From contig NC_089731.1 in NCBI RefSeq assembly GCF_035083965.1, positions 2,705,001-2,769,000 on the forward strand: 64,000 nt of DNA, given 5' to 3'. Of this stretch, positions 21,535-32,540 are shown piece after piece (position 1 is the stretch's first letter; every line of letters begins with the position of its first letter). Position numbers and translations under genes: made by a program. The notes under the pieces are model-generated. The model did no database searches and was not told the origin of the DNA. It saw nothing but the letters and a program-made list of their open reading frames with translations. The DNA is from Branchiostoma lanceolatum. Lineage: Eukaryota > Chordata > Leptocardii > Amphioxiformes > Branchiostomatidae.

Positions 21535-22055
21535 AACACTAGTACTGATTGAGCTACACTAAATACAGGATTGAAAGTTGATACCAATAATCTGGGCAAT
21601 ATCGGTTGCTATGGAGCGAGGTCGATTGTTATGTCCTATTCTGCTGGGAGGTCATGTGACTGAAAATGTCTATTGTGGCAACCAAGATCTTATCAATCGC
21701 TGTTTATTTGATTAGTCAGTCATGATTAAGTCAGCAGTTCAGCAAGTTTTTGACTGGCATATCTATCAACTTAAGTTCGGTCGACATATTCTCCCAGTGG
21801 ATGCATATTGCGACATTGATACTTACTATGTATGCGAAGTAAAAGCTACATTTCCACCAGCCGATTGCTAGAACACTGGCCAGGAGCTACATTGAATGCA
21901 GAGTTGGAAGATAAACGTGGGACACCGATAAGGTGGATAATATCCGTTGTTTTGGAGCGAGGTCAGTTGTTATGTTCTCTTCGGCTTGGAGGTCAGGCCC
22001 AGAGAAAAATGCCTGGAGAAAAATGCTGTTTCATTTTACGGTCCTAAAATAAAAT
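21535..22055 (+). repeat. Lectin 1 3' UTR with a partial copy of the last exon end, and poly(A) signal
   Basis: At 21818-21875 the last 18 codons of lectin 1 recur (gatacttactatgtatgcga ... gattgctagaacact), including a stop. The flanking 3' UTR is also copied (ttggagcgaggtcagttgttatg at 21950 versus tggagcgaggtcgattgttatg at 21612). AATAAA at 22048-22053 closes the transcript. The upstream part of the copied domain is absent, so this is an exon-edge duplication, not a second gene. Confidence 0.8.
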
Positions 22056-22302
22056 AAAACAAGAATTGGTACGTAGGGATAATACATGTATTTGTTTTAG
22101 ATGTACGCCAAAGTTATCCAACAAATACAGGTTGAATAATGTAAAACTGAAATGCATGAGGACGCTGATTTTTTCCATATCATATTGAATTTTATGTTAA
22201 TGAATATATTCTAGATATTTGATAACATTGTGCTATTAAATATTTCATTCTTTCTCAAAAGACGAAGACAGTAATATCTGATACATAAGAAAACGTCCTG
22301 CT

Positions 22303-22585
22303 GGCACAATGTGCAATGACTTAATGGGTAGAGTGTTCACCTTGCAAACGGTAGGCCGTGAGTTCGATCCCCGGCCGGGTCATACAAAAATGGTACATAT
22401 ACACATATACTGCTTTCTCTGCTTAGCACTCATTTGGGAAAGAATAAGGAAGTTAAACACACATCACTACCAGTGGACCAGCCTCTTGCTGCAGTGACTT
22501 GCTCAAATGTGTGGCCCAAGGGCTACAGAAATGGAGATGGGCGCCACCCCTATGCGTCTTATCAAGACGTCTGGGATACTTTAAG
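22303..22585 (+). mobile_element. tRNA-derived SINE, family A, copy 2
   Basis: The best-preserved family A head: atgggtagagtgttcacc (A box) and gtgagttcgatccccggcc (B box). The body matches the copies at 367-663 and 53030-53262 and ends gacgtctgggatacttta. Confidence 0.85.
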
Positions 22586-22589
22586 TTTA

Positions 22590-23140
22590 ACTAGATGCAA
22601 ATGCAAATCATTCGAATTTAGATATCTATACTTTAAACTTTGTACTCGCTGGGCAAGCAGTGATGTAACAAATACTAGCAAATATTGGTTCTTACAGGTT
22701 GGTTCTTGGATGTCTTGAAATGGTTTTAGCTAATAAATGGATATTGGGAAGCAGACACATAGCCTGGAGTTCAGCCTTCTTAGCTTTAGTCCGCGACGTA
22801 CCCAAGCTCCGCTCCCCTCCAAGAGGCTGGACTCCAGGCTAGTGGAGACAAGCTCAAAAAGGATTAATGCCAGGCTATGCCAGCCAGCCTTGCAAGCAAA
22901 ATCCTGCCCCTCGTACTATGTTCTGTCCGATCTTTTAACGCGACGGACGGTGTTTTAAAATACAATATTTTTGTTTACAGCTAGACTAAAGAGAAACTAT
23001 AACACGTATAGCACTCGTGACAAAGGAATATAATCTATGATATTGGCATGCAGAAGAAGGAAATGATGGTTCAATCTCTTTCTAGATTGGTGTCTGTTGA
23101 TTCTAACCGAAAAACCTGAACGAATCAAGGTGAACTAGCA
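22590..23140. other. Intergenic between lectin 1 and epoxide hydrolase
   Basis: Contains a short inverted pair at about 22758-22842 (gcctggagttcagccttct versus ggctggactccaggctag). No coding exon seen. The hydrolase 3' UTR (minus strand) must enter this stretch; no clear poly(A) signal was found. Confidence 0.4.
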
Positions 23141-26100
23141 TTACTCCTCCAGCCAATCCCTGATGATTCCATTGACCACCGTAGGCTGGTCCTGCTGTAC
23201 GCAGTGGCTGGCTCCAGGCACCACCTTCAGAGTGAAGTCAGGTACAAACTTGCCCGTCCCTTCGGTCAGCCCCACCTCTAAGAACTCGTCCTGATCTCCC
23301 CAGATCTGCAGGGTGGGGCACGTCACTTTCGTGCCCTTGTAGCAGCGAGGCGGCATCTTCATCCCAGCGCGGTAGTAGTTGATGGCTACGTGACAAAAGA
23401 TGAGTATTGAGTATTGAGTTGATTGAGATACCCTTTAGCCCCTCTAGAGGGCTAATATTCCAGGGCTCATAAACACTACATGTACATCACAAAATACATA
23501 CATACACACATAGTTACATATATTTACATACAGATAAAAGCAGGTAGAATTGGAGAAAGGGATTGGTTGAGGTCAGAGGTCAGAAGCTAATTATGAAACA
23601 CATTTACATGGGCTGTTGTATTCTTGGTTTGGAAAAAGAGCATACAAGATACAAACTAACGAGGTATAGAGTGGGCAGGCAAGAAAACATATGGGGGCAG
23701 GGGGACTTCCGAGACCGAGAGGACTAGAAGAAACTATGCTTACGACTGACATGGCCTGACATGGACTAAGGCTTACCTGGGAAAAATATTACCTTGTGAC
23801 CAAATGTTAATTCATCTGAAACGGGCGGAGGGTTACTGGACGTCTCACGAAACTTAATGTGTATCTCGTGGCCTGTTAAATAAACGACTTAAATCTATTT
23901 TAAAACAGTAATTTGTGGTAGGGACTGCCGTCAAGACATATACTGGTCGGGACATTTCAACTGTGGCGTCGGCCCGGAGAAGGGATGCGTACTTTATTCG
24001 GGGTTTTGCATTTTACGTTTTAGGACCGCAAATTTGCCCAGAACTTTGCCCGAATCGGGGGTGCGTACTTTAATCGAGCAAATACGGTAATGATGTTTGT
24101 GCTCTAGAAATGGTTTGGGTTGAGAGCAGATATCCAAACCTATTGCAAAGCAACAGCAAACCAAACAGTGAAAAGGTGAGGTTTAAAGATAAGGGCCATT
24201 AGAAAAGTATGAGGACACCGATACCTGCTGACATGTTCACTCCGGGTCTGGCAAAAGTGTACTTGAAACCTTCGAAGTCCTCGTCTGTTATGGCGCCATG
24301 ACGTTTGCAGCTCATGAAGGCATTCACATACTGAAGGGTATACAGAGTTACATAAGAACTATGAATAGTCTGTGGAGCAAGGAATTGAAATGTGTTGTGT
24401 TATGGGGTCATATCTTTTAAACCAAATACATGTTTTATAAGTCAGATGGCATTGTCCCTTCTATTCATTAAAAATAACATTGACATTTCATTATAGTGTA
24501 TTTTTCAAATTCTTTTATCATACATGTACCTTGTATATAGCTGTTAACAGGAAAACATCAATAATAAAAAAGAGCTGGTGCAAACTCGAAACGCGGCTGT
24601 ATCGTGAGTGTAACTGGCTGCCTGTCTCCACAAAGTCAATGGCTTTAACAAAGATCCCTGGTAGCCATAGTAAATGGTTCAAGAAAATGTAACATGAAAT
24701 AATATAAACAAAAAACCATAATACACAAATTTGCCAAATCTCTTCGTGTACACTTACCTCAAAGTCCAAGGATTTCAAAAAGATCTCTGGTAGCCATGGC
24801 AGCTGAAATAAAAACATGTACCAGGACCGGCGGAGCTGTGAAAAGTGGGCGGTCATGTACTTCATGTAGAGGCCAGGGTGTGGGTTATTCATCACAATCA
24901 GCCTGTCCACAAGATCAGGGCGGTCGATGGCAACCCGCCAGGCGATTATGCCGCCCCAGTCGTGCGCCACCAGCGTGCAGGAGCTGTAGCCGAGAGCCTC
25001 GATCAACTCTCGCACGTCATTGGCCAGGTGGGCCAGACTGAAGTTGGGCCAGCCGCGGTAACCGAACGGTTGTGGGGACTCGGTCTCACCGTACCCACGC
25101 AGGTCGGGGGCGACAACACGGTAGGAGTTCCTATAAGGGCCAGGTGTAGGAAAATGTATGATGATGATGATCTTTAGCACAAAGACTCATTTGCGTTGGT
25201 ACACTCCATGATCAAATTTGATACTTTACTTCAACACAAGCAAATGTAGATCACCTCGAATTTTGAGTCGCTCATACGTCGACCTTCTTCAGGAGCGATT
25301 CAATTACTCCTTAAGGTCAGAGTGATTGAATCACTCCTGAAGACGGTCGACGAACGAGCGACTGGCTATTTGAGGTCAGCCACATTTGTTTGTGTTGAAG
25401 TATCAAAATTTATCACGATGATCTTTGCTTGCACGTTCTTGCCCATGTGGGTCTTGCCCATGTGGGCTAAATGCGGTAGTTTCATTATTACATGAAATAC
25501 TAATGTTTATGTAAATAATCATTACTTGAAGAGTTCCCAAACAGTGATATGATACTGTTATGATAATGCACTCCTAATATCATAGGGGATTGGTTGTATT
25601 GCTTTTGAAGACGGTTCTACTTTTTCACAACATTGGGGCCAAATGACCTGAGGCATACCGTTGTCATTGAGGTAGAATAGGCACTAATATTTCATGAAGG
25701 TATGAGGTCTCCGAACTCTTGTTTTGTATATGGGTCTGCCAGATTTTCCCAGGTCCTTCTGCTTGCAATGTTGTCGACACAGGATCCATTACAGGCTACG
25801 TAAACATTAACGTCCTGCTTAGTTCAACACATGGGAGTTTTTCCGCTTGGAAATGAAATACCGGTCCGGAGTATTTCGGAAATGAAATACCTGAACTCCT
25901 TGAGTTGATGTCGCCAGGAGTACCAGCACTCCGGGAAGCCGTGCAGACACAGCATGAGCGGCTTGTCCCTCTCCCCCGCCGCCACATAGTGGAACCTCAG
26001 CCCGCTGCTCTCCAGCCGCACGTACCCGTGTGTGCCCAGGTCCGGGTCGGCCAGACACTTCGGGCGGTCCGGGCGAACCTTGTAGCCGAAGAACGCTCCA

Positions 26101-26210
26101 GGCCCGTGCCTGATAACTCCGAGAACCATGTCAAAGAGAACCAAGGAACCGTAGAAACTTGCGATGGCCAAAGTGGTAACAGATTGGACGATATTTATAA
26201 AGAGACCCAT
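23141..26210 (-). CDS. Membrane-anchored epoxide hydrolase (EPHX4/EPHX3-type alpha/beta hydrolase)
   Basis: Minus-strand exons 26210-25891, 25130-24758, 24330-24225 and 23385-23141 join to 347 aa (vertebrate EPHX3/4 about 360). An N-terminal hydrophobic segment (about 10-34) should anchor it in a membrane. Oxyanion-hole HGFPE at 90-94; nucleophile Asp164 in HDWGG; charge-relay Asp299 in WGDQDEFLE; His327 in [11 protein letters not shown] lid tyrosine lies in INYYRAGM (about 271) and another in [14 protein letters not shown]. All residues needed to open epoxides to diols through a covalent ester are present. It lies between the two lectins on the opposite strand; no functional link is implied. 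A decayed copy of the exon 2 end lies in intron 2. Confidence 0.93.
24600..24695 (-). repeat. Decayed copy of the hydrolase exon 2 3' edge
   Basis: Read on the minus strand, [16 protein letters not shown] mirrors the exon 2 end [14 protein letters not shown] about 150 bp upstream. The donor is lost (gtgg agaca where the exon has gag|gtaag). It is in the same reading frame, but nothing suggests use. Confidence 0.75.
25219..25412. mobile_element. Foldback MITE in hydrolase intron 1
   Basis: The ends gatactttacttcaacacaa and ttgtgttgaagtatc are inverted, with internal inverted arms gtcgaccttcttcaggag / ctcctgaagacggtcgac. Non-coding element of about 190 bp. Confidence 0.7.
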
Positions 26211-27128
26211 GTTTCCTTGAAGGATGTACTCAGTAGAAACTTGCTGAAAGCTTGTGACGTGGCATTTGTTATTCGTCTTACTTAGACTATAATATGGTGG
26301 AGTGTTGTCAGTTTACAGTTTGTTTATATTGCAGAGAACGCTCTATTTGGAGAGAAGATAATCAGCTGATATAATCTATACAATGGAGGATCTTATTTGC
26401 ATCATGAATGAGAAAGATCTATAATACTTCGCTCAAAAAGGTTAACATCATTTCATTTGGCAAAGGTATCAGGTGGTTGATCTCCAGCGACATTGGTGAA
26501 TGTTGACATGAATTGCATTTGTGATATACAGCTGAAATACTAGTATGTAACGCTATAGATGCATTAACAACGCCTTGTTTGAGTATGTTTGAATGGTTAT
26601 AATACATCTGGGGTGAGTTCGATTTACCTACTGTACCAAGCTTCTCATGATAACAAAAGTTGGCTCCTGTACTGTTTAAGCAAACAGTTGAACAAAATAC
26701 CATCGTTCCGTTCTTTCTTTTATAGGTCATAACCTACCCACAACACAAATATCAAGGAAACCCATACGTAGCCTTTCAACTCATTTTCTTAAGAAACAAA
26801 CAAACAAGACCTCTGCTGTGGCAAATGAACATGTAATACCAGCAGAGTTGAGCCTCCAAGGATTCTAACCATGATAGAATACTTGAGGGCTACTACAGGC
26901 CATCTTGCTGCCCGTTCCCCTAACTGATCATGAGGTTAACTGTACACAATTCTTAACAATACGGCAGTATAGAGTTACCAGTCTTGAGCTGCAATGGCAC
27001 ACTCGGGACTGTACTTTCTTCGTCAACAACAAGGATATCAGGTATCATTTCCTTGTGAGACGACCGCGCTGTAGTTGGGACACGAATTTCAGTACTTCTT
27101 AAGTCCTATTGCACCTACAAGACAAACC
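26211..27128. other. Shared upstream region of the hydrolase (-) and lectin 2 (+)
   Basis: The two genes start divergently, 918 bp apart. No coding exon, repeat family or strong core-promoter motif was recognised. Confidence 0.35.
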
Positions 27129-28538
27129 ATGGGTGTGAATTTGGCGATCGTAACCGTTGCTTTGCTGATGATGACGTCCCAGGCGTCAGGGCAGCCGACC
27201 TGGGGCTGTTCCGCTCCGAAGACGGAGGAGAAGTGTGTGTGCAGCCCTGTCATCCATGTTCACAACTACGGGGACAAGCAGGGAGAAAACGACGAGACGG
27301 GAAACAGCCAGGTACTGAGTCTACTTGTGTGTGCGTGGTTAGCGGTATTAATTTGGGAAGAAACAGTTGTGGGTCTTTCAGAAACAGAAACATGATTAGG
27401 ACTGATTCACACCGCTGAAAATCCAGAAACTCTTTGCACTTAGAACAAGACGCTGTGAGCCGTCCGCGTGTTCTAATGATCGTTTTATCAAACAGACAAG
27501 TAGATTCCCTTGATACATTGGCATTGTTGAAGACTGCATTTACTGTACATGAAGTGTCTTTCCTATTGGCGACAGATGGGCGAATATAGCTCTCTATAAA
27601 AGGAAAGAAAATCCACTTTTTGTACCGCTGAGCGTAAAGCTGTGGTTCCTAATAATGAAAAGAGATACTGAATTTTATGTTAAAGTCTGTTTCATCACTT
27701 CCAGGACACTCGGATTAAAGAGTTGCAGGAGCAGGTTGTGAATCTGACAGGGGAACTCGCGGTCCTTAAACAAGGTGAGTCTCATATGCACAACATGATG
27801 TCTAAAACACAAGCCTTGCATTAACTGACTGAAAGCATCCAGATAGGTTAGTTTTGATAAGGTAGCACTTTGGAATATTTCACTACAAATAAATATAAGT
27901 TCCTTACAAACGTTCCTCAGGCGAAGACTAACCTATCACAGAAAATGCTGTATTCTTTTACTAGTGGTGTTCAAGAGGAACTAGATAAACAAAACAAAAA
28001 GCAAACACGTGCTGATGATTGAAGTATTACCTTTTTTCTAAAGCATTGCGATCGGAGACGACAGACTCTCCTTTAAATAAAACTGTCCATTTCTTCCCTT
28101 TGACATTGTACAGCTTTCCACGAGAAGCTCCCCTGTCCCAGCGGTTATCTACACTTCGAAGACAGGTGCTTCAGCTTCTCCACCGACATTAAGAACTACG
28201 CCGATGCCAGGTCCGCCTGTCAGGCTGCCGGCGGGCGTCTGGCTATGCCCAAGGATCAGGCAACAAACGACTTTCTGGTGAAACAACTGGCCGGATACCC
28301 CAGTAGCTACAGTGCCTGGTTCGGTCTGACACGTGACCAGGTGCAGGAGGGAACCTTTGTGTGGGAGGATGGGACGCCGCTCACCGGCTGGAGCAACTGG
28401 GCACCATGGCAACCTGACGATGCTGGCTCTCTCGGGGACTGCACTCATTGGGCAACAGCGTATGGCTACAAGTGGAACGATGCTCAATGCTCTAATAGTC
28501 AGCAGTACGTGTGTGAAGCTAGTGCAGCTGCACCCTAG
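27129..28538 (+). CDS. Secreted C-type lectin-domain protein 2
   Basis: Exons 27129-27311, 27705-27774 and 28114-28538 join to 225 aa. Signal peptide about 1-21 (MGVNLAIVTVALLMMTSQASG). The EEKCVCSPVIHV segment matches lectin 1. Exon 2 (IKELQEQVVNLTGELAVL) is a short coiled coil; the extra coiled-coil exon of lectin 1 is missing. The lectin domain (about 91-221) has ARSACQAAGGRLAMPKDQ, WFGLTRDQ and GTFVWEDGTPLTGW. The calcium site reads QPD and KWND, the classical galactose-type set, unlike lectin 1. Intron phases match lectin 1, so the two are tandem paralogues that now differ in predicted specificity. Poly(A) signal at 29059-29064. Confidence 0.93.
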
Positions 28539-30913
28539 GCAGACACATGGCACATAGAGCTGCCATGGCTATCAGTTACAGTGAGTACAATATTGCAAAC
28601 TTTGTGCGGAACAAGTTGGCACAATTTGGCCAGAATTTCAGGGGTGCATTGATCATGATGGTGTGTAGGCATTTGTGTGCATATGCTTGTGTTATGTTCA
28701 TTCTACTTTTGTATCTAGCTATACAGTCATCTGCAGGACTTAGTCATGTGCTAACAATCTCCAGAGGCGTATTCAGAGGGACGCTCTAACAACTCAGTTC
28801 ATTGACTGTAATTTTGATTTTCATGATTGGCTATCACATACATCTGGCTGTTCATAGTGTGTTCATTCTACTTTTGCACCAAGATATCCAAGTACATATG
28901 CAGTAATGTATTAGTAATCAAAGTATAATCTTAAATTCAACTTGTGTGTGTATCTGCAGTTTTGAATAATGATATAGTCAAAGTATAACATTAACAGGTT
29001 GGGTAAGACAGAAATGTTAAACATTTCATTGTGCGTGTAATGCTGGCTTGTGATTTCAAATAAAACCCCGTGTTGACGAGTAATGGTTTGTCGTCTTGTG
29101 CAGAAATTTTGTTAATTTTGTCCCCTTACCAAATTAGTATATTTTGCAAGTATAAAGCGATCTTTCCAATTCAATGTTAGCTTGACCACTGTGAGATACA
29201 TTAATGTAGCTGGGTAACATCTTTGTTGGTTTCGCATGTCTGGTAAACCACCGTATAGGCGTAATGCACATTTTGTGCAGTAGGTACGAGCAGGGATTGA
29301 AACCTTTTTGGTACAAGCTACTTAAGACTTGACAGAATGGCTCGATCCTTTCACACTGGGATGGACGCCTATGATCTTTGTGCTTGAGTATCCTCAAACT
29401 CAGGGCTTCCAGCTTTATGTTCCATCTAAGAGGACGTCCCTGACGAAGCTAGGCACTGATTTTCACGAGAGGAAATAGGTGTACAGTGCCATTCACAGGG
29501 GGCCTGCTAGGGATTCTAACCTAGAACGTTTGCATTCTTAATCATTGACACCAACCAGAATACTACCTTGCCACGTGACCAACTTGACATCCTAATATCA
29601 CCAAAGAGGCAGATGTCTCAGAAATGTAACAATTGGTTTCTTTAATCAAGAGACAGGCTCACGCACATAACATGATATACACATGAGTTCATGGTTATAT
29701 GATAGTATTGCACAAAGTCACAACACACGTACCACTGTGCTATAGTATAGGTGGAAGCTCTGGGCATTTAGGCAAATGTACAATCTACAAAACAACTTAC
29801 AATTACTGAAGCATAGAAATTCCATTCATAAAGACTGCCATGGTTGTTCTCAAGGCGTCTTTCTAGAAGTAGAGTCTTTGTTATTGGTAGAATACATGGG
29901 CTTTGTCTAAAAATCTTAGTTCTGTATCATTTTCGATACCTTAGTTTTATCCAACTCTTAAATGCAGAGCAGTAACGGTAAGCAAAAAAACAAACATTCT
30001 CGCTAGCCCTAGTGACTGACATTAGCTCTCGACATTTTCTATATATTATGAAGTATTTGATCCAATAGTTATCTAAGGTCCTGCATAGACCTAACCGAGT
30101 AAGCAACAGACCAATCCTACAGCCAAGCAAAATTCCATTCAACTGCAGAAAATAATGCAAAATGAAAGCTTGTTTGGGATCTTCTCTCTTATTGGCTGAA
30201 ATGCTGAAGTTGTTTGATGGCTGAGATTGGTCAAGTAACTTGCTCTAATTCCGCGCTCTTCAATCTAATCTATAATCTGACATGTGCTTATCGAACTGGA
30301 GAAGTCCTGACTTTGCCACAATTGTATCCGGCATTCATTCTACTGTTCCCTTTACTATTTGTACTGTGAGTCATACCCAAAGTACATCTTCTTGAACTAT
30401 GTAAAAACATCTCATCTGCAAGCAAAATCGACTACTGATAGAAAGTGTCATACATTCAAATTGATTCTGATTATATATAATAAGTATGATTCATGCTAGA
30501 ATCATAAATAAGTATTGCCTTGAATAGTTTCATGTTGCAAGTCTAAATGCCAACTTCTCGGTTCGTCGATTCTACCCTAAAAATTGCATATTAATCATTT
30601 GGTGCATTTGCCCATTTAGCGATCGAATAATTAGAGTTGCTGCATACATTTATGTACAACACATGACAGCAATAATCATACTGTATCTTAAAAACTGTGT
30701 TATCAATTACGTTAGCATTAGCTCCTTCCTCAATTACTTTTGCATCCGATACATACAATGGGCGAGCCAGACTCTGAAAGACTCTTAACAGAAAGTTTGT
30801 AAAAAAAAGGTCTGTCTGGCTATAGTTTTCCCTCATTTTTTCTCAAATCATCCTCTCAACTCACAGTCAAACTTCATTTTTAGAACAGACCAAACCCTGA
30901 GAGTATTTCGTAA
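28539..30913. other. Gene-poor intergenic region after lectin 2
   Basis: Lectin 2 3' UTR to a poly(A) signal at 29059-29064 (aataaa). At 29395-29585 a degenerate repeat (cagggcttccagctttatg ... gggattctaacctagaacg) resembles the tail of SINE family B. The rest is AT-rich, with no exon or RNA gene recognised. Confidence 0.45.
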
Positions 30914-31036
30914 GAGGTCATGTCAAGTCATGTCATGTCAAGGTCAAACAGGTCAAAGACATACAGGTCATGTCAAGGTCAAACAGGTCATATCAAGGTC
31001 ATACAGGTTATCTCAAGGTCATACAGGTAATGTCAA
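30914..31036 (+). repeat. Minisatellite of AGGTCA half-sites
   Basis: About seven degenerate 17-20-bp units of the form tcaaggtcaaacaggtca. The same repeat recurs at 33222-33466 in a WD40-gene intron. Each unit contains AGGTCA, often as TCAAGGTCA, the extended nuclear-receptor half-site. Confidence 0.8.
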
Positions 31037-31164
31037 CAATCTCACACGGTTTGTGGTTCGAATCCCAATTTGCACATCGCTGAAAGGGTTGGTAAGTCCA
31101 CATGTTCCCTGTGACATTTGTCAAAAGGCTGAGGACACCCTTGGGACAGTAATGAATGTGATGC

Positions 31165-31450
31165 GTTGATGAGGGTTAGACATCCAGGTAATAAGATATG
31201 CCAAAAATAGTTACTCATTGATGAGCAACTGGATAAAATTTTGAAACAGTCAAGACATTTCAGACAGCATCCGCTATCTTTCGTCAGTGACTAAGGAAAG
31301 ATCGGGCAGAATAGGTTTTATAGCGAGTTTTGCCATAAAACCTAGCTCTGCTAGATCTTTCCTTAGTCACTGACAAAAGATAGCATTCAATGCTGTCTGA
31401 AACGTCTGTTTCAAAATTTTATCCAGTTGCTTGAGTAACTATTTTTGGCG
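31165..31450. mobile_element. Foldback MITE, family M1, fullest copy
   Basis: Long inverted arms: gcaactggataaaattttga ... atctttcgtcagtgactaag facing cttagtcactgacaaaagat ... tcaaaattttatccagttgc. The central spacer is itself partly inverted (aggttttatagcgag / gccataaaacct). Copies at 10230, 58480 and 63385. Confidence 0.8.
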
Positions 31451-32150
31451 AATGGATGTGATGCTTGTTCGTATTCGTACAAAACGTCTGCTGTGTTTTG
31501 ACGGAAAAGGCAACAGATCCTTGTCTACAACTGGTTCTGTTGATAAAAATCCTAGGACAACGAAAAAAGAAAAGACGAATGTGAACACAAATAGAGGGAG
31601 ACCCATCATGAGCACACTTTTAGTACGTACCAGACATACAATCTTCCCTATCACTCTCTAAACAAAATCATTAATTTCAATAAAACATTACTAAAACATC
31701 ATGCCAGCTTTACAGCAAAGTTATCTTAAACAGTCTATTGATGCTGTTTTGCACCAATTTTACATAAACTGTACAAAAACTTGTCAGAAAAGTAGAAAGC
31801 TTAAAAATTGCAGCAGAGAATGTGACAAGTAACAAATACAGTAATATACAGAAGACTTTATATCATATTGAATTGCTTGCATCTCTGCTCTTTCTCCAAT
31901 CCTTTTTCTAAACTGCTACAGTTTAACTTTTGGGGCTTGGAGTATTTTGAACTAAGCTAGCCCCTGTGTCTCTCAAGCGACTTCTCACATAGTCTAAAAC
32001 AGCAGAAATAGATAACAACCATCCCCCTTAGTCTCCAGTCTTGTTTACTGTGAGTCATTCCTGCAGAGAACGAATGAGTGGAACACAAGGATTTGTCTGT
32101 AGGACGTCTGTAGAGCAAAAACAGAATCCACAGGATTGATTGGCTATGGA
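31451..32150. other. AT-rich intergenic, nothing recognised
   Basis: Frames at 31431-31661 on both strands lack domains and splice context. The 3' end of the WD40 gene (minus strand) should fall here or just upstream; no clear minus-strand poly(A) signal was found. Confidence 0.35.
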
Positions 32151-32540
32151 TCATGTGATCACAAAAGCAGGAAGCTTCCTGATTGGCCTGATGGGATCAC
32201 ATGTTCACACAGAACGATGCACAATGATTGGCTGAAGATCACATGACCATGCACCAGGATGCATCCTGATTGGCTGTAAATCACATGACCATGCACCAGT
32301 ATACATCCTGATTGGCTGTGAATCACATGACCAGGACACATCCTGATTGGCTACAACCTGGATGCATCCTGATAGGCTATAGATCACATGACCATGCACC
32401 ACTTCAGGATGCATTCAAAATGGCTGTGAATCACAGACTGTGAACCAAGACGCATCCTGATTGGCTGTGGATCACATGACTGTGCACCAGGAGGCATCCT
32501 GATTGGCTATAAATCACATGACAGTGCACCAGGAGGCATC
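32150..32540 (-). repeat. About nine-copy minisatellite with GATTGG/CCAAT motif at the 3' end of the WD40 gene
   Basis: The unit is about 41 bp: gcatcctgattggctgtgaatcacatgacc and a short variable part. Units start near 32186, 32222, 32264, 32305, 32338, 32367, 32450 and 32497. Every unit carries gattgg (inverted CCAAT) or a one-base variant. The first unit on the minus strand supplies the last codons and stop of the WD40 protein. Confidence 0.85.

Noticed and set aside
24518-25180. Second epoxide hydrolase read as one long frame
   Set aside because: The frame runs from exon 2 through its donor into the intron and picks up the decayed edge copy; only one hydrolase gene is supported.
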